A stretch of DNA of 64,000 nucleotides from Ruminococcus sp. (GTDB lineage: Bacteria > Bacillota > Clostridia > Oscillospirales > Ruminococcaceae): positions 1-64,000 of the forward strand of contig SVNV01000011.1 in NCBI GenBank assembly GCA_015066705.1, read 5' to 3'. Below are positions 1 through 9,579 of this stretch, piece after piece (the stretch's first letter is position 1; each line of letters begins with the position of its first letter). The notes under the pieces are model-generated. The model was not told the DNA's origin and did not search any database. It saw only the letters and a program-made list of their open reading frames with translations. Both the position numbers and the translations under genes were made by a program.

Positions 1-24
1 ATATATTAGGGTGACTTGCAATAA

Positions 25-2205
25 GTTTTACTACCTTATAAATTTACACTACTCTCAAACTACGCTTCCTTAATTGCATCGTGTGAGAACGTTTTACTAC
101 CTTATAAATTTACACTACTCTCAAACTCACGCTTCGTGTAGTAGCTTGTGCCTACAGTTTTACTACCTTATAAATTTACACTACTCTCAAACCAACTCGG
201 TACACTACCAAAACCAACTGAAGTTTTACTACCTTATAAATTTACACTACTCTCAAACGGAGTTATGCAATTAGAAACGCCAAGTGGAGTTTTACTACCT
301 TATAAATTTACACTACTCTCAAACCCTGCTAAACGTGATATTGTTAAGCAAATGTTTTACTACCTTATAAATTTACACTACTCTCAAACGCTTGATATAT
401 TAGGGTGACTTGCAATAAGTTTTACTACCTTATAAATTTACACTACTCTCAAACTACGCTTCCTTAATTGCATCGTGTGAGAACGTTTTACTACCTTATA
501 AATTTACACTACTCTCAAACTTTAGTATGACGCACCTGACTCAATTCTTAGTTTTACTACCTTATAAATTTACACTACTCTCAAACATATAAAACTATCG
601 GCTGTAAGAGACCTTTGTTTTACTACCTTATAAATTTACACTACTCTCAAACCTCACACACTCACATTCCTCACATAGCACAAGTTTTACTACCTTATAA
701 ATTTACACTACTCTCAAACGCACACCCAAAAGAAGAGAGCATAGATGAAGTTTTACTACCTTATAAATTTACACTACTCTCAAACCAGTATAATAAGACA
801 GTCTTCCTCACAAAGGTTTTACTACCTTATAAATTTACACTACTCTCAAACAGGATAACGAGGATAACGAGGCTCGTTGGAGTTTTACTACCTTATAAAT
901 TTACACTACTCTCAAACTGAAAATGCAGACATTTCAAAGGAAAATGCGTTTTACTACCTTATAAATTTACACTACTCTCAAACCCTGCGGAATGTCGCAG
1001 TCAAAGTGCGATGGTTTTACTACCTTATAAATTTACACTACTCTCAAACATCTGTAATATCAGCTATTGAAAATCGTGAGTTTTACTACCTTATAAATTT
1101 ACACTACTCTCAAACTGATGTTGTTGAGAGAGCTTCAACCATTTAGTTTTACTACCTTATAAATTTACACTACTCTCAAACTGAGTGTAACCACCCATAA
1201 AAGCCTTACTTGTTTTACTACCTTATAAATTTACACTACTCTCAAACCCAGGTTCTTATATTACGATTGTGGTTCTCGTTTTACTACCTTATAAATTTAC
1301 ACTACTCTCAAACATACAAGTCAATAGCGATACGGACCTGTAAGTTTTACTACCTTATAAATTTACACTACTCTCAAACAATACAAAGACAGACCAAAAG
1401 CCGAATTGCGTTTTACTACCTTATAAATTTACACTACTCTCAAACCCGGCGTGATTTCAGGATTGTTCTTAATCAGTTTTACTACCTTATAAATTTACAC
1501 TACTCTCAAACCGAGTGATTGAGGTTACTGTTTATTACAAGTTTTACTACCTTATAAATTTACACTACTCTCAAACCTTAGCATTATACTTAATCACGAA
1601 AGCCACTGTTTTACTACCTTATAAATTTACACTACTCTCAAACGTTTTTCTGATGTTAAGTGATTTACATACCGTTTTACTACCTTATAAATTTACACTA
1701 CTCTCAAACACAACTATTTCAGTTACCACCCTTTATCGGTTTTACTACCTTATAAATTTACACTACTCTCAAACGTTATACCTAACTCACTTGCAAGTGC
1801 TGTAGTTTTACTACCTTATAAATTTACACTACTCTCAAACAGTGGTGAGTAACGTCTGAATTCGATTGTCGTTTTACTACCTTATAAATTTACACTACTC
1901 TCAAACCAAAGCAGAAGACGGATATTCACGTTTTTCGTTTTACTACCTTATAAATTTACACTACTCTCAAACTGGGATACCTTATAAATTTACACTACTC
2001 TCAAACATGTATACTATTGTCGGATTTACAGAGAATGTTTTACTACCTTATAAATTTACACTACTCTCAAACAAGTCAGACGGATTTTATAGACGTTGGT
2101 TAGGTTTTACTACCTTATAAATTTACACTACTCTCAAACATTAACGACTATATAAGGGTAGTAAGCGAGGTTTTACTACCTTATAAATTTACACTACTCT
2201 CAAAC
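25..2205 (-). CRISPR. Type II-A CRISPR array, 34 repeats visible, continues past left edge
   Basis: The 36-bp repeat reads GTTTTACTACC...ACTCTCAAAC on the plus strand, so the crRNA-sense repeat on the minus strand begins GTTTGAGAGTAGTG, the usual start of type II-A repeats. I count 34 repeats from 25-60 to 2170-2205. All are full length except a 28-bp copy at 1979-2006. Spacers are 29-31 bp, mostly 30, with one 6-bp remnant at 1973-1978. The side next to csn2 (2205) is the leader-proximal end. Positions 1-24 are the end of a further spacer, so the array continues outside the window and no degenerate terminal repeat is visible. The spacer at 61-90 is identical to that at 455-484, and 1-24 is identical to the end of the spacer at 390-418. 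Confidence 0.99.
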
Positions 2206-2291
2206 CTCAAATTTTGAAAAAACGACACTACTCGCCGTGTAAATTTATAAGATTACAATTAAATTTTACTATTATTACAGCTTTTTGTCAA
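2206..2291 (-). promoter_or_regulatory. CRISPR leader with array promoter
   Basis: This gap lies between the csn2 stop codon and the first repeat. On the minus strand it starts with TTGACA (2291-2286), then 17 bp, then TAAAAT (2268-2263), a near-consensus promoter that would start the pre-crRNA near 2256. The transcribed part contains CTTATAAATTTACAC, a perfect complement of 15 nt of the repeat, followed by GAGTAGTGT, which matches the repeat in sense orientation. Leader function is inferred from position; the promoter elements are seen directly. Confidence 0.75.
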
Positions 2292-2960
2292 CTAAATCAG
2301 ACACAAATCCTTATCAAGTATTACCCTTTTTGAAAAATCAAGTTTAGGTCTTTCGCAACTTTCTAAACAAACCCAGCATATCTTATGGTCTGTCAAGGTT
2401 TTATACAGCATTTTACATTCATCGTCCATAAGATAACTTCTCAGATTGACTGAAATAAATACACTTTTTGCTAAATACTTTCTCACTATCTGAGCATAAT
2501 CAAAGAGGTTTTCAGCAAGAGATTGTGAATCTACGTCAAATTCAATATCAAATACTTTTAATAAACCCGAAATATCAGCTGGCGATGTAACAGAAATTCC
2601 TTCGTCGAAATCTTCTGTGATTTCATATATATAATTCTCAACGTTGCTAAGTATCCTAACGGTTTTTTCGTACCATTCTTCATTAACCGATATTTTTTTC
2701 AGCTGATTATACAGTTTGGTCAAAAGCTCTTTTTTGTTGATTTCAAAAGGTATAAACGATGTTATTATCTCAACATTATTGTTGAATTTTTGTATTTCAT
2801 AGTTATGAGAAAGAATTATTTCCTCGTTATCACATTCTTTTTGTAAAACAAGTGTCTTTATGATATTTGAAAACTCTCTTTGATTTTCAATAATCAGTTC
2901 GCACACCCATTCTTCGCTTAGTTCAACAATAAAATCCTGTTTTGAAAAAGTCAGCATCAT
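2292..2960 (-). CDS. csn2: CRISPR-associated protein Csn2 (type II-A)
   Basis: The 222-residue product is last in the cas operon and next to the leader, the standard place for Csn2. Csn2 is a ring-forming DNA-end-binding protein needed for spacer acquisition in type II-A systems. The length fits the shorter Csn2 forms. The sequence shows the usual mix of beta-rich N-terminus and long helical middle (about residues 85-120). The start is ATG at 2960, overlapping the cas2 stop as ATGA; a second ATG follows directly at 2957. Similarity is recognised at family level and context does much of the work. The acquisition role is known for the family, not shown here. Confidence 0.9.
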   Translation of the reverse strand: MMLTFSKQDFIVELSEEWVCELIIENQREFSNIIKTLVLQKECDNEEIILSHNYEIQKFNNNVEIITSFIPFEINKKELLTKLYNQLKKISVNEEWYEKTVRILSNVENYIYEITEDFDEGISVTSPADISGLLKVFDIEFDVDSQSLAENLFDYAQIVRKYLAKSVFISVNLRSYLMDDECKMLYKTLTDHKICWVCLESCERPKLDFSKRVILDKDLCLI

Positions 2961-3277
2961 AATATCAACAGCCTCTCATCTGTATCTACAACATCAGATT
3001 TAAACTCACCTGCAATAAACTCCATTTTTGTAAACTGTTTTTCCGTAACAGTCAACAGTTGGACAAGGCCCGAAGGCGGTTTATTCCTTCGGACATTGTC
3101 AGATATTGTTTTAGCTGCATTCTGATTAAGCGCCATACGGCAATACACCGATTCCTGAAGCATCAGAAATCCGTTTTTTATCAGATGTTTACGAAATCTG
3201 GTATAATTACGCCTTTGTTCAGGTGTAACAGTAGGCAAATCAAAAAACACAAATATTCTCATAAATCTGTAACTCAC
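2957..3277 (-). CDS. cas2: CRISPR-associated endoribonuclease Cas2
   Basis: The 106-residue protein has the ferredoxin-like Cas2 fold signature: an N-terminal beta strand ending in FVFFDLPT, with the conserved Asp, then [16 protein letters not shown]. Cas2 forms the core of the Cas1-Cas2 integrase that inserts spacers at the leader end. The start is GTG at 3277, seven bases after a GAGG ribosome site; an in-frame ATG at 3262 would lose the first strand. It begins 11 bp after cas1 and overlaps csn2 by 4 bp, which suggests translational coupling. Confidence 0.97.
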   Translation of the reverse strand: MSYRFMRIFVFFDLPTVTPEQRRNYTRFRKHLIKNGFLMLQESVYCRMALNQNAAKTISDNVRRNKPPSGLVQLLTVTEKQFTKMEFIAGEFKSDVVDTDERLLIL

Positions 3278-3288
3278 ATTTTACCTCA

Positions 3289-4170
3289 TCATTTATCTTT
3301 AATGGAATAAAACTTAATTTGCGAAACATCGCCGTCACTTATTGCGTCAAACACACTTTTACAATAAATTTTAATAGCATTATGGACATAATGTTCATTC
3401 GAGTTGATTATCACCGTATCATTAAGAATATTAACAAGCCTGTACTTTGTTTCTTTATCAAAAACTGTATAATTATTGTCTTTAACATGCCTGTCTACAA
3501 GTATTCTGAAAGGCTCCATCAAATCACAAGCAAGATTAAAATGATTGAACATATTATTATGGAAAATACCCAGCTGTGTCAGGTATCCGTTTGCAACACA
3601 CTCTCTGTTAAATGCAGAAAGAAAAATGCTATACCCATAATTCAGAGCATGATTTGTGACACAATCAGCACTTCGTGTAAATTCCATACCAAAAAGTGCA
3701 TTGAAATAGACTTTTGCTGCGTGGCCTTCCCTATTTGACGCATCATAGAATTCAAGCTCTTTTATGTACTCATTAAGCATATCCGCCTCTGTATCTTTAC
3801 CGATTTCACCAAGAAGCTGAGCTTGTTTTCTGATTTTTTCGGCTACAATTTCCGTCCATACATAACCTTTTATATCTTCATTCCAACGTATCTGGTTTCT
3901 GATTTTTTCACTACTGTCGTGAGTTCCGTAATAGGAAACAAGCTCACTCTGAGGGTTTCTCTTTCCGTCACAGAAAATAACCTTGACTTTCTTTTCGCAA
4001 AGCTCACTAAGCAGACAACCTGTAATGGAAATTGCTGTATTTTCAATAATGAGAACCGATATTTCACTTATATTTACTCTTTTGGTTTCATTATCGGTTC
4101 TCATTACAAGATATCCCATTTTAAGGTCAAGCTTAGCTCTTTTTGATACTACAACTACTCGCCAGCTCAT
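3289..4170 (-). CDS. cas1: CRISPR-associated integrase Cas1
   Basis: The 293-residue protein is Cas1 of the type II family, the metal-dependent integrase of spacer acquisition. An N-terminal beta domain is followed by a helical domain holding the three metal ligands: Glu148 in NREGHAAK, His204 in GIFHNNMFN and Glu219 in DLMEPFR. Its ATG overlaps the cas9 stop by 4 bp (ATGA), so translation is probably coupled. Length and all three active-site residues are intact, so it should be functional together with cas2 and csn2. Confidence 0.98.
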   Translation of the reverse strand: MSWRVVVVSKRAKLDLKMGYLVMRTDNETKRVNISEISVLIIENTAISITGCLLSELCEKKVKVIFCDGKRNPQSELVSYYGTHDSSEKIRNQIRWNEDIKGYVWTEIVAEKIRKQAQLLGEIGKDTEADMLNEYIKELEFYDASNREGHAAKVYFNALFGMEFTRSADCVTNHALNYGYSIFLSAFNRECVANGYLTQLGIFHNNMFNHFNLACDLMEPFRILVDRHVKDNNYTVFDKETKYRLVNILNDTVIINSNEHYVHNAIKIYCKSVFDAISDGDVSQIKFYSIKDK

Positions 4171-7100
4171 ACTTCTGTGATAAGGTTATCGGAATATTTC
4201 TCAATAAGTCCTGTTGGTGACTGGTCAACAATTCTTATTGAAGCAAATCCTTTGTTTGATTTAATTATAGCATTGAAATTCGATACGCAAGCCATTTTCA
4301 CTCCACCAACAGGCGTTAAATCGCAAGCAGTACTTCTCCCCGTCTTAAGAATTGACATAACACTCATCAAAGCTGTTACCTGCTCGTCAACTGAAAGGCT
4401 TATAAATTTATCTCTGCCGTTTTCAAGAGTTTTTCCTGCACCCTCAAAGGTTTTCCACAAAGAGAATGGCTTTGTAAAGCATTTCTTGGTATAGAGGTCA
4501 TAAAGCTCAAGGTTTTCTTCCTTGGTAATTTTGTCACTTTCTGAAACCACAAGCTTCATAGTCTTACGTTTTTCGTTAAAGCTCGAAATACGCTTAGCGT
4601 AATCCTCATATTTTCTGTCCATTACAACCGGGACTGCAGATGAAATCGTGATATACTTTCCTTTGTTTGATTTGCCACAAAGATTGAATCTGAAACCGTC
4701 AGCTTCAAGCATAGTGTTAGCCTTGATGATACGCTTATTAAGCGGGAATGTAATATCACTTTCACAGACAGATGCAAACAGTTTTTCAGAAAGGATAACT
4801 GACAGCATATCATAAGCATATTTTCTTGCAAATTCCACATCAGAAATATAATTTTTCATTGATATAACCTCAACAGGAATAAACACGTTTCCGATATTTT
4901 TAACATTTACAAGTGCAAAATGTGAAGCTGTCGGGTTTGCATAGCCTCCATACTTAGAAGTGAGTCTGCCATTTTTCATAGGCACAAGACCGTCTTTGGC
5001 ACTAAGTGGCATCTGGTCAAAATATCCACCCTTTTTAACATAAGAATACTTAACATATCTTATGCTGTTCTTTGACATCATTTCACGGACAGTTTTAAAG
5101 GAAGTTTCAGGATTCCATGCTTTGACTCCGTTTCGTTCAATGTTATGTCCAAGAAGTGATTTTAATTTAAGGGAATACTGCTCACCTCTGTTAATAATGT
5201 TCATAGGATTTTTAGTATACTTAACGTCGTGAACATTACCCATTACGATGTTGAGATATGCGTCCTTTGCGTGATGAAGGTCGTTGATTTCACGGCATTT
5301 GAGCAATTCGTATTCGTGTCTGAATTCAGACGCAAGTCCAGCCTTGACATAGACAATTTCAGAGCCAGGGAATATTTCACCAAGTAGCTGTGCTACTGCC
5401 TTGGTTGACTGTCTTGTTTCAACAAGCTGACGGTTGATAAATCCTGAAAGCTCATCATTTGTAAAACGTGTAGCTCTCGTAAGGCGATTATACTTCTTTT
5501 CAGAAATAATCTCTTTATCTAATAAATTTTTCCAGAAAGCTGACATTTCTTTTCTGAATGTATCAGGCACAGGATAATTATCCTTTTTAAATCCGTTTTC
5601 TTCCGAAAGACAAAGCACCTTATTGTCAATACTGTCATCCTTGACCTTTGACTGTGGGTAAATATGGTCAATGTCATACAGCTTGCTTACGCCAAGCTCC
5701 TCAAAGTTGATTGGTTTACCTGAATACATACTTCTGCCGAACTGATTGAAGTACAGATAATACTTTTCACTTCTCAGTTCGCTGTCTGACAAACCTTCAA
5801 GTCTGTTTTCAAGAGCTTTGATTTCTTCAGCTGAAACAAAGCTTTTTGCGTTCCTGAACTGTTCCTTGAGTTTTTCACGTCTTGATTTTGTACGGTCCCC
5901 CTTCTTGGTTTCACCCTCTCCTCTTGCCATTTCAATAAAGATTTTTGCAGGAGGTTCTTTAAGGACCTTTTTAAGTTCCTTGGCAACATCAAGAGTTCTT
6001 ATAACAGAACGTCTGACAGCATTTGGAATATACATAGCTTTGAGCTTTTCCTCAAGAGTTTTTGGATTTGCAGAATAATATTCGTCATTTTTAGCATCAA
6101 TAACGTGTTTATATCCGTTGTTGTCAGCAAGAATCTGCATCAGATTCAGATTTGTATTATACATTTTGGTGATGATATTCTCGCCTGTTGTTTCGCCTGT
6201 TTTCTTGTCAGTTTCATAAATACCGGTAAGGAGTTTTTCTGATAATCTGCCGTAATCATTATAATTAAGACCTGCGATATAGTTTACATCTTCCTTAGAA
6301 ATATGTGGGTAATTCTCCTTTATCCACTTTTTAATCCTTGGTTTGTCTGTTGAAACAGTAAGTCTTACAATGATTTTTTCTACGTCACCCTCACTAAGCA
6401 CACCTGATGTCAACAACCTTTTGAAATCGTGGTATGATTTGAGTGATGACTTTATGGTGGTATCTATTCCGCCGAGATTATCCTTTTTATCATCAAAATA
6501 GTTCTCGATTTTAAGCAAATCCTTAATCATTTTTACGGAAACCTTACGTTTTTCTTTGAAAAGCTTCTCAAAAATTGATTGCTTCGCCTTAACCGGTATT
6601 TCTTCGCCGTTGATTTTAAGGTTATTTATTTCGTTAAGCACCATAAACTTGCAGTAAAGAAGTGAGTTTTTAGGAAGTACATCTTCTTCCACAAGATATG
6701 AGCACTTAGCTGTCATATTATAGATAAACTTATCTTCGCTCTTATCAAGGTCAACCTTATCCTCAAAATTCCAAGGGGTAATTCTACCCTCTGCCTTTCT
6801 TTCAAACCACGCAAAATCGCTCTTTTCCTCAGAAACAAGAGGTCCTACATAATACGGAATTTTAAAAAGCATTGTCTGCAGGATTTTGTCCTTAACAGTT
6901 CCGTATTCATCTGAAACATTAAGAAAATCAAAGTAACGGCTTGCGTTTTCAAGAATTTTTTTCAGTTCATAGTAATAAAGCTGATATGGAATAACTCTGT
7001 TGTCGGAAGTCACCTGTTTCGGGCATAAAGTATTTGTTTCAAGCTTGTCCATAACTCGGTTATAAATTTCCGTGTCATTTTCATCAGGTGTTATTTTTGA

Positions 7101-8288
7101 AATATACCCCTTTACAAACTTACAAAAATCCTCCTGGTTACAAGAAGAATACTTTGCAGGTTTCTTTGGAGTTATTGCACTTTTAACGTTTTTAGTGTAC
7201 TTGACATAGTTCGGCTTATCATTCTGAAGTCTGAAAATTTCGTTATTATCATTCTTTGAAAGATATTTTCTGCAAAGCATTTTAAGGTCAGCAAGGTCTT
7301 TCTGGTGAGTTTCATAAACCTTTTTCTTGGCTTTTGAAATTTCACTTTCGCCGTCAAGAATATCCACAAGCAGTGACCAGTCGTGAAGTTTTTTCACAAT
7401 CAAAAGTAGTTGTGTATCGCTTTCTTCAAGGTCGTTTGCAAGGGCTTCAAGCTTGTCTGAAAAATCAGCAGATGATACTGTAACCTTATTATTTTCAAGC
7501 TCTTCATAGCTATCATTCATAAATAATTTTGAAAGAGCAATTGTTCCACCACAAATAAATTTTATAAGCACAGAAATATCAACAGGATATTCCTCAGGCT
7601 GAGAAATCTTCTTTCCATTAAAGAAACGGGTTTTAAATTCAGCCTCTTTAACAGACACGCCCTTTTTCATTTTGAGAATTTCAGAAAAAACATCATCATT
7701 TCTTTCAAAAGGAGCGTCGGTTTCCAGAGAAGTAAAATACTCAAAAAATTCATCAGCAAGAGGTTTAAATTCAAGAACATCAGAGATTTTATCCTTGTCA
7801 ACTTCCGAAAGAAAATGACCTCTGTGACCAAGAATATATGCACAAGCAAGGTAAACAAGTCTTACGTCGTGTGGCTCAGGATTACCCATAAGTTCACATA
7901 TAAGATGATGAATAGTAGGATACTGCTTGTTGTATTCCTTATCAGTATAGTCCTTATCATCAAAGAAAATGTTATATTTTCTGTTTTCACAGTCCTCTGG
8001 CATAAGCGAAGATTCAAGAAGTCTGTCAAAAAATTTTTCGTCAACTTTTGAAATTTCATCACAAAAGAATTTTTTTAAAATAGAGAGTCGCTGCTTTTTT
8101 CTGTTAAGACGACGACGTGCAGTACGAAATCCTCTTCTTTCAGCAGCCTGAGATGCAGCATCAAAAAGATTTACACCCCACATCATATTCCCTTTATATC
8201 TTAAAATCTTGTATTCGCTGTTTGACACAGCCCACCCTACGGAATCAGTTCCGATATCAAAACCTAAATAATTATTTTCCAAAACCAC
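4167..8288 (-). CDS. cas9: CRISPR-associated endonuclease Cas9 (type II-A)
   Basis: RNA-guided DNA endonuclease of about 1373 residues, the size expected for II-A. Visible parts in order: RuvC-I (GFDIGTDSVGWAV, Asp11), arginine-rich bridge helix (ERRGFRTARRRLNRKKQR), large helical recognition lobe, RuvC-II (IFIEMARGEGE, Glu786), HNH domain (YDIDHIYPQS, His875), RuvC-III (HHAKDAYLN, His1006 and Asp1009), and a C-terminal PAM-interacting region. All catalytic residues are present. The frame opens further up at a TTG (8303), but that codon is part of TTGGAGG, the ribosome site; GTG at 8288 lies eight bases after GGAGG and is the better start. Residue numbers use that start. The PAM cannot be read from the sequence. 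Confidence 0.98.
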   Translation of the reverse strand: MVLENNYLGFDIGTDSVGWAVSNSEYKILRYKGNMMWGVNLFDAASQAAERRGFRTARRRLNRKKQRLSILKKFFCDEISKVDEKFFDRLLESSLMPEDCENRKYNIFFDDKDYTDKEYNKQYPTIHHLICELMGNPEPHDVRLVYLACAYILGHRGHFLSEVDKDKISDVLEFKPLADEFFEYFTSLETDAPFERNDDVFSEILKMKKGVSVKEAEFKTRFFNGKKISQPEEYPVDISVLIKFICGGTIALSKLFMNDSYEELENNKVTVSSADFSDKLEALANDLEESDTQLLLIVKKLHDWSLLVDILDGESEISKAKKKVYETHQKDLADLKMLCRKYLSKNDNNEIFRLQNDKPNYVKYTKNVKSAITPKKPAKYSSCNQEDFCKFVKGYISKITPDENDTEIYNRVMDKLETNTLCPKQVTSDNRVIPYQLYYYELKKILENASRYFDFLNVSDEYGTVKDKILQTMLFKIPYYVGPLVSEEKSDFAWFERKAEGRITPWNFEDKVDLDKSEDKFIYNMTAKCSYLVEEDVLPKNSLLYCKFMVLNEINNLKINGEEIPVKAKQSIFEKLFKEKRKVSVKMIKDLLKIENYFDDKKDNLGGIDTTIKSSLKSYHDFKRLLTSGVLSEGDVEKIIVRLTVSTDKPRIKKWIKENYPHISKEDVNYIAGLNYNDYGRLSEKLLTGIYETDKKTGETTGENIITKMYNTNLNLMQILADNNGYKHVIDAKNDEYYSANPKTLEEKLKAMYIPNAVRRSVIRTLDVAKELKKVLKEPPAKIFIEMARGEGETKKGDRTKSRREKLKEQFRNAKSFVSAEEIKALENRLEGLSDSELRSEKYYLYFNQFGRSMYSGKPINFEELGVSKLYDIDHIYPQSKVKDDSIDNKVLCLSEENGFKKDNYPVPDTFRKEMSAFWKNLLDKEIISEKKYNRLTRATRFTNDELSGFINRQLVETRQSTKAVAQLLGEIFPGSEIVYVKAGLASEFRHEYELLKCREINDLHHAKDAYLNIVMGNVHDVKYTKNPMNIINRGEQYSLKLKSLLGHNIERNGVKAWNPETSFKTVREMMSKNSIRYVKYSYVKKGGYFDQMPLSAKDGLVPMKNGRLTSKYGGYANPTASHFALVNVKNIGNVFIPVEVISMKNYISDVEFARKYAYDMLSVILSEKLFASVCESDITFPLNKRIIKANTMLEADGFRFNLCGKSNKGKYITISSAVPVVMDRKYEDYAKRISSFNEKRKTMKLVVSESDKITKEENLELYDLYTKKCFTKPFSLWKTFEGAGKTLENGRDKFISLSVDEQVTALMSVMSILKTGRSTACDLTPVGGVKMACVSNFNAIIKSNKGFASIRIVDQSPTGLIEKYSDNLITEV

Positions 8289-8317
8289 TTGACATACCTC
8301 CAAAAATATGATATTAT
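8289..8317 (+). promoter_or_regulatory. tracrRNA promoter, overlapping the cas9 start region
   Basis: TTGACA (8289-8294), a 17-bp spacer and TATTAT (8312-8317) point rightwards into the anti-repeat. The element covers the cas9 ribosome site and lies just upstream of its start codon. On the opposite strand 8318-8313 reads TATAAT, a possible cas9 -10 box, although its -35 is poor. Confidence 0.75.
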
Positions 8318-8323
8318 ATATTC

Positions 8324-8456
8324 ATAGGATTTACTACCCTATAAATTTACACTACGAGTTCAAATAAGATTTTATCGAAATCGTTCGCTTGTCGTTCAGC
8401 ACAGTGTGTGCATTTTTTGAACTTTCAGCCTTTCCTTATACGGAAAGGCTTTTTTA
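8324..8456 (+). ncRNA. tracrRNA
   Basis: The RNA starts just after the promoter at 8289-8317. The anti-repeat (8330-8366) pairs with the crRNA repeat: TTTACTACC pairs with GGTAGTAAA; one mismatch follows; TATAAATTTACACTAC pairs over 16 bp; then a bulge (GAGU in tracrRNA against GA in crRNA) and a 6-bp lower stem with TCAAAT. Next come a nexus-like hairpin GATTTTATC followed by GAAATC, a second hairpin closed by GTTCA/TGAAC, and an intrinsic terminator (AGCCTTTCC/GGAAAGGCT at 8427-8450, then a T run). This is the expected architecture of a II-A tracrRNA. Exact ends are estimated. Confidence 0.95.
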
Positions 8457-8570
8457 TTTGTATTTTTCACAGTATAACAGAAATCCTGTCCGTTTTTCTG
8501 TACTGCAAACAAAACATTTGTTCACGTTTGCCGATTATGTAATATATTTTCGACAAAAATCGACAAAAAC

Positions 8571-8596
8571 AAAACCCACCTATGGAGGTGGGTTTT
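8571..8596 (-). terminator. Terminator of the DUF6273 lipoprotein gene
   Basis: AAAACCCACC and GGTGGGTTTT form a 10-bp stem with a 6-nt loop, followed on the minus strand by TTTTG and TTTTTG runs. It begins 5 bp past the stop codon. Confidence 0.8.
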
Positions 8597-8601
8597 AATA
8601 A

Positions 8602-9306
8602 TTATTTAACTGTTATCCACATTGCAGGACGTGCGCAGTTTCCTTCAGCGTCAACAGATGTATATGATTCTTCAAGTACCCCGTCTTTAGTGAGGTAAAG
8701 ATAGTCTGCACAGCCGTTTCCATACTCCTCTGAAGGGTCCGGAATTGAACGCAGCCACCACCAAGCGTAACCCTTATGAGTTCCGCCGGCGCCGTTAGCC
8801 TTGGCATATTCTGTAGGGTAAACAATCTTAACGCCGTCTACCTCAATATACTGTCTTGCTTCTTCAAGACTCAAAAGGAAAACCTTTCCGACATCAGCTT
8901 CGCTGATTTTAGCCTGTTCATCTGCTGTAAATGCAGTTGTGTAAAAATCATTGTTCAACCAGGTTTTAATAGAAGAAATTTCCCAAGACGGACGCTCGCC
9001 CTCAGGTATTACAGAATCATCCTCGATATAAGGAAGTGTTTCAAGAGCATCCTTACTTAGAATAAGAATTTTATCGTCCTTTTTATCAATAACAATCCAT
9101 TCGATATCCTCTGCTCCGTTAGCAGTGTCGTTATCCTGTTCGTATTTACCGAAAAGAACTGTGTTTCCCTTTTCAGCCTCGCTAATTGAAACAGGACCTT
9201 TCTTTACTTCTTCCTTCTTACCGCTTACATCGCCATCTTCCTTACCGCAAGCTGTCAGCATAATTCCACAGCAAACCAATATTGATAAAATGCTAATTTT
9301 TTTCAT
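8602..9306 (-). CDS. DUF6273 domain lipoprotein
   Basis: The predicted product has 234 residues with a lipoprotein signal peptide (MKKISILSILVCC..., lipobox LTAC), so it should be anchored outside the membrane. After a charged linker comes a DUF6273 domain: NTVLFGKYEQ near the start, IEWIVIDKKDDKILILSK, a Trp-rich SSIKTWLNNDFY segment, YAWWWLRS and the closing NCARPAMWIT. DUF6273 occurs in many gut Firmicute surface proteins; its biochemical role is not established. The frame opens earlier (9351), but ATG at 9306 follows AAAGGAG and begins the signal peptide, so it is preferred. It is monocistronic, with a terminator right after it. Confidence 0.85.
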   Translation of the reverse strand: MKKISILSILVCCGIMLTACGKEDGDVSGKKEEVKKGPVSISEAEKGNTVLFGKYEQDNDTANGAEDIEWIVIDKKDDKILILSKDALETLPYIEDDSVIPEGERPSWEISSIKTWLNNDFYTTAFTADEQAKISEADVGKVFLLSLEEARQYIEVDGVKIVYPTEYAKANGAGGTHKGYAWWWLRSIPDPSEEYGNGCADYLYLTKDGVLEESYTSVDAEGNCARPAMWITVK

Positions 9307-9515
9307 AAAAACCACTACTCCTTTCGGTTTTGTATATTCATATTGTAACATTATATCGAGGGAGGTTCAAGGAATATGAGATTATTTGTTACCAAATTCG
9401 ACAATATAAACAAATTAAAAAGCTTATTTTATTCATTATATTCAAACAGGATTTTCAGTTAATTTATTTTATAATCAGGAAATAAGATAATTGTGTGAAA
9501 ATTGATGATTTCTCT

Positions 9516-9544
9516 TGATTTAAAAGAAAAAAAATGTTATTATA
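9516..9544 (+). promoter_or_regulatory. Promoter of the cell-wall-repeat protein gene
   Basis: TTGATT (9516-9521), 17 bp, TATTAT (9539-9544); the ATG lies 35 bp further on. The rest of 9352-9579 shows no coding signal. Confidence 0.55.
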
Positions 9545-9579
9545 AATATGAATTTATTTCTTATAGAGGATAATGATTT

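Noticed and set aside
74..2120. Short plus-strand ORFs through the CRISPR array with repeated FYYLINLHYSQT-type peptides
   Set aside because: They are translations of the repeat unit, change frame with spacer length and have no ribosome sites.
2206..2291. A second tracrRNA in the leader because of its anti-repeat
   Set aside because: Only 15 nt pair, there is no nexus or terminator, and a full tracrRNA exists at 8324-8456.
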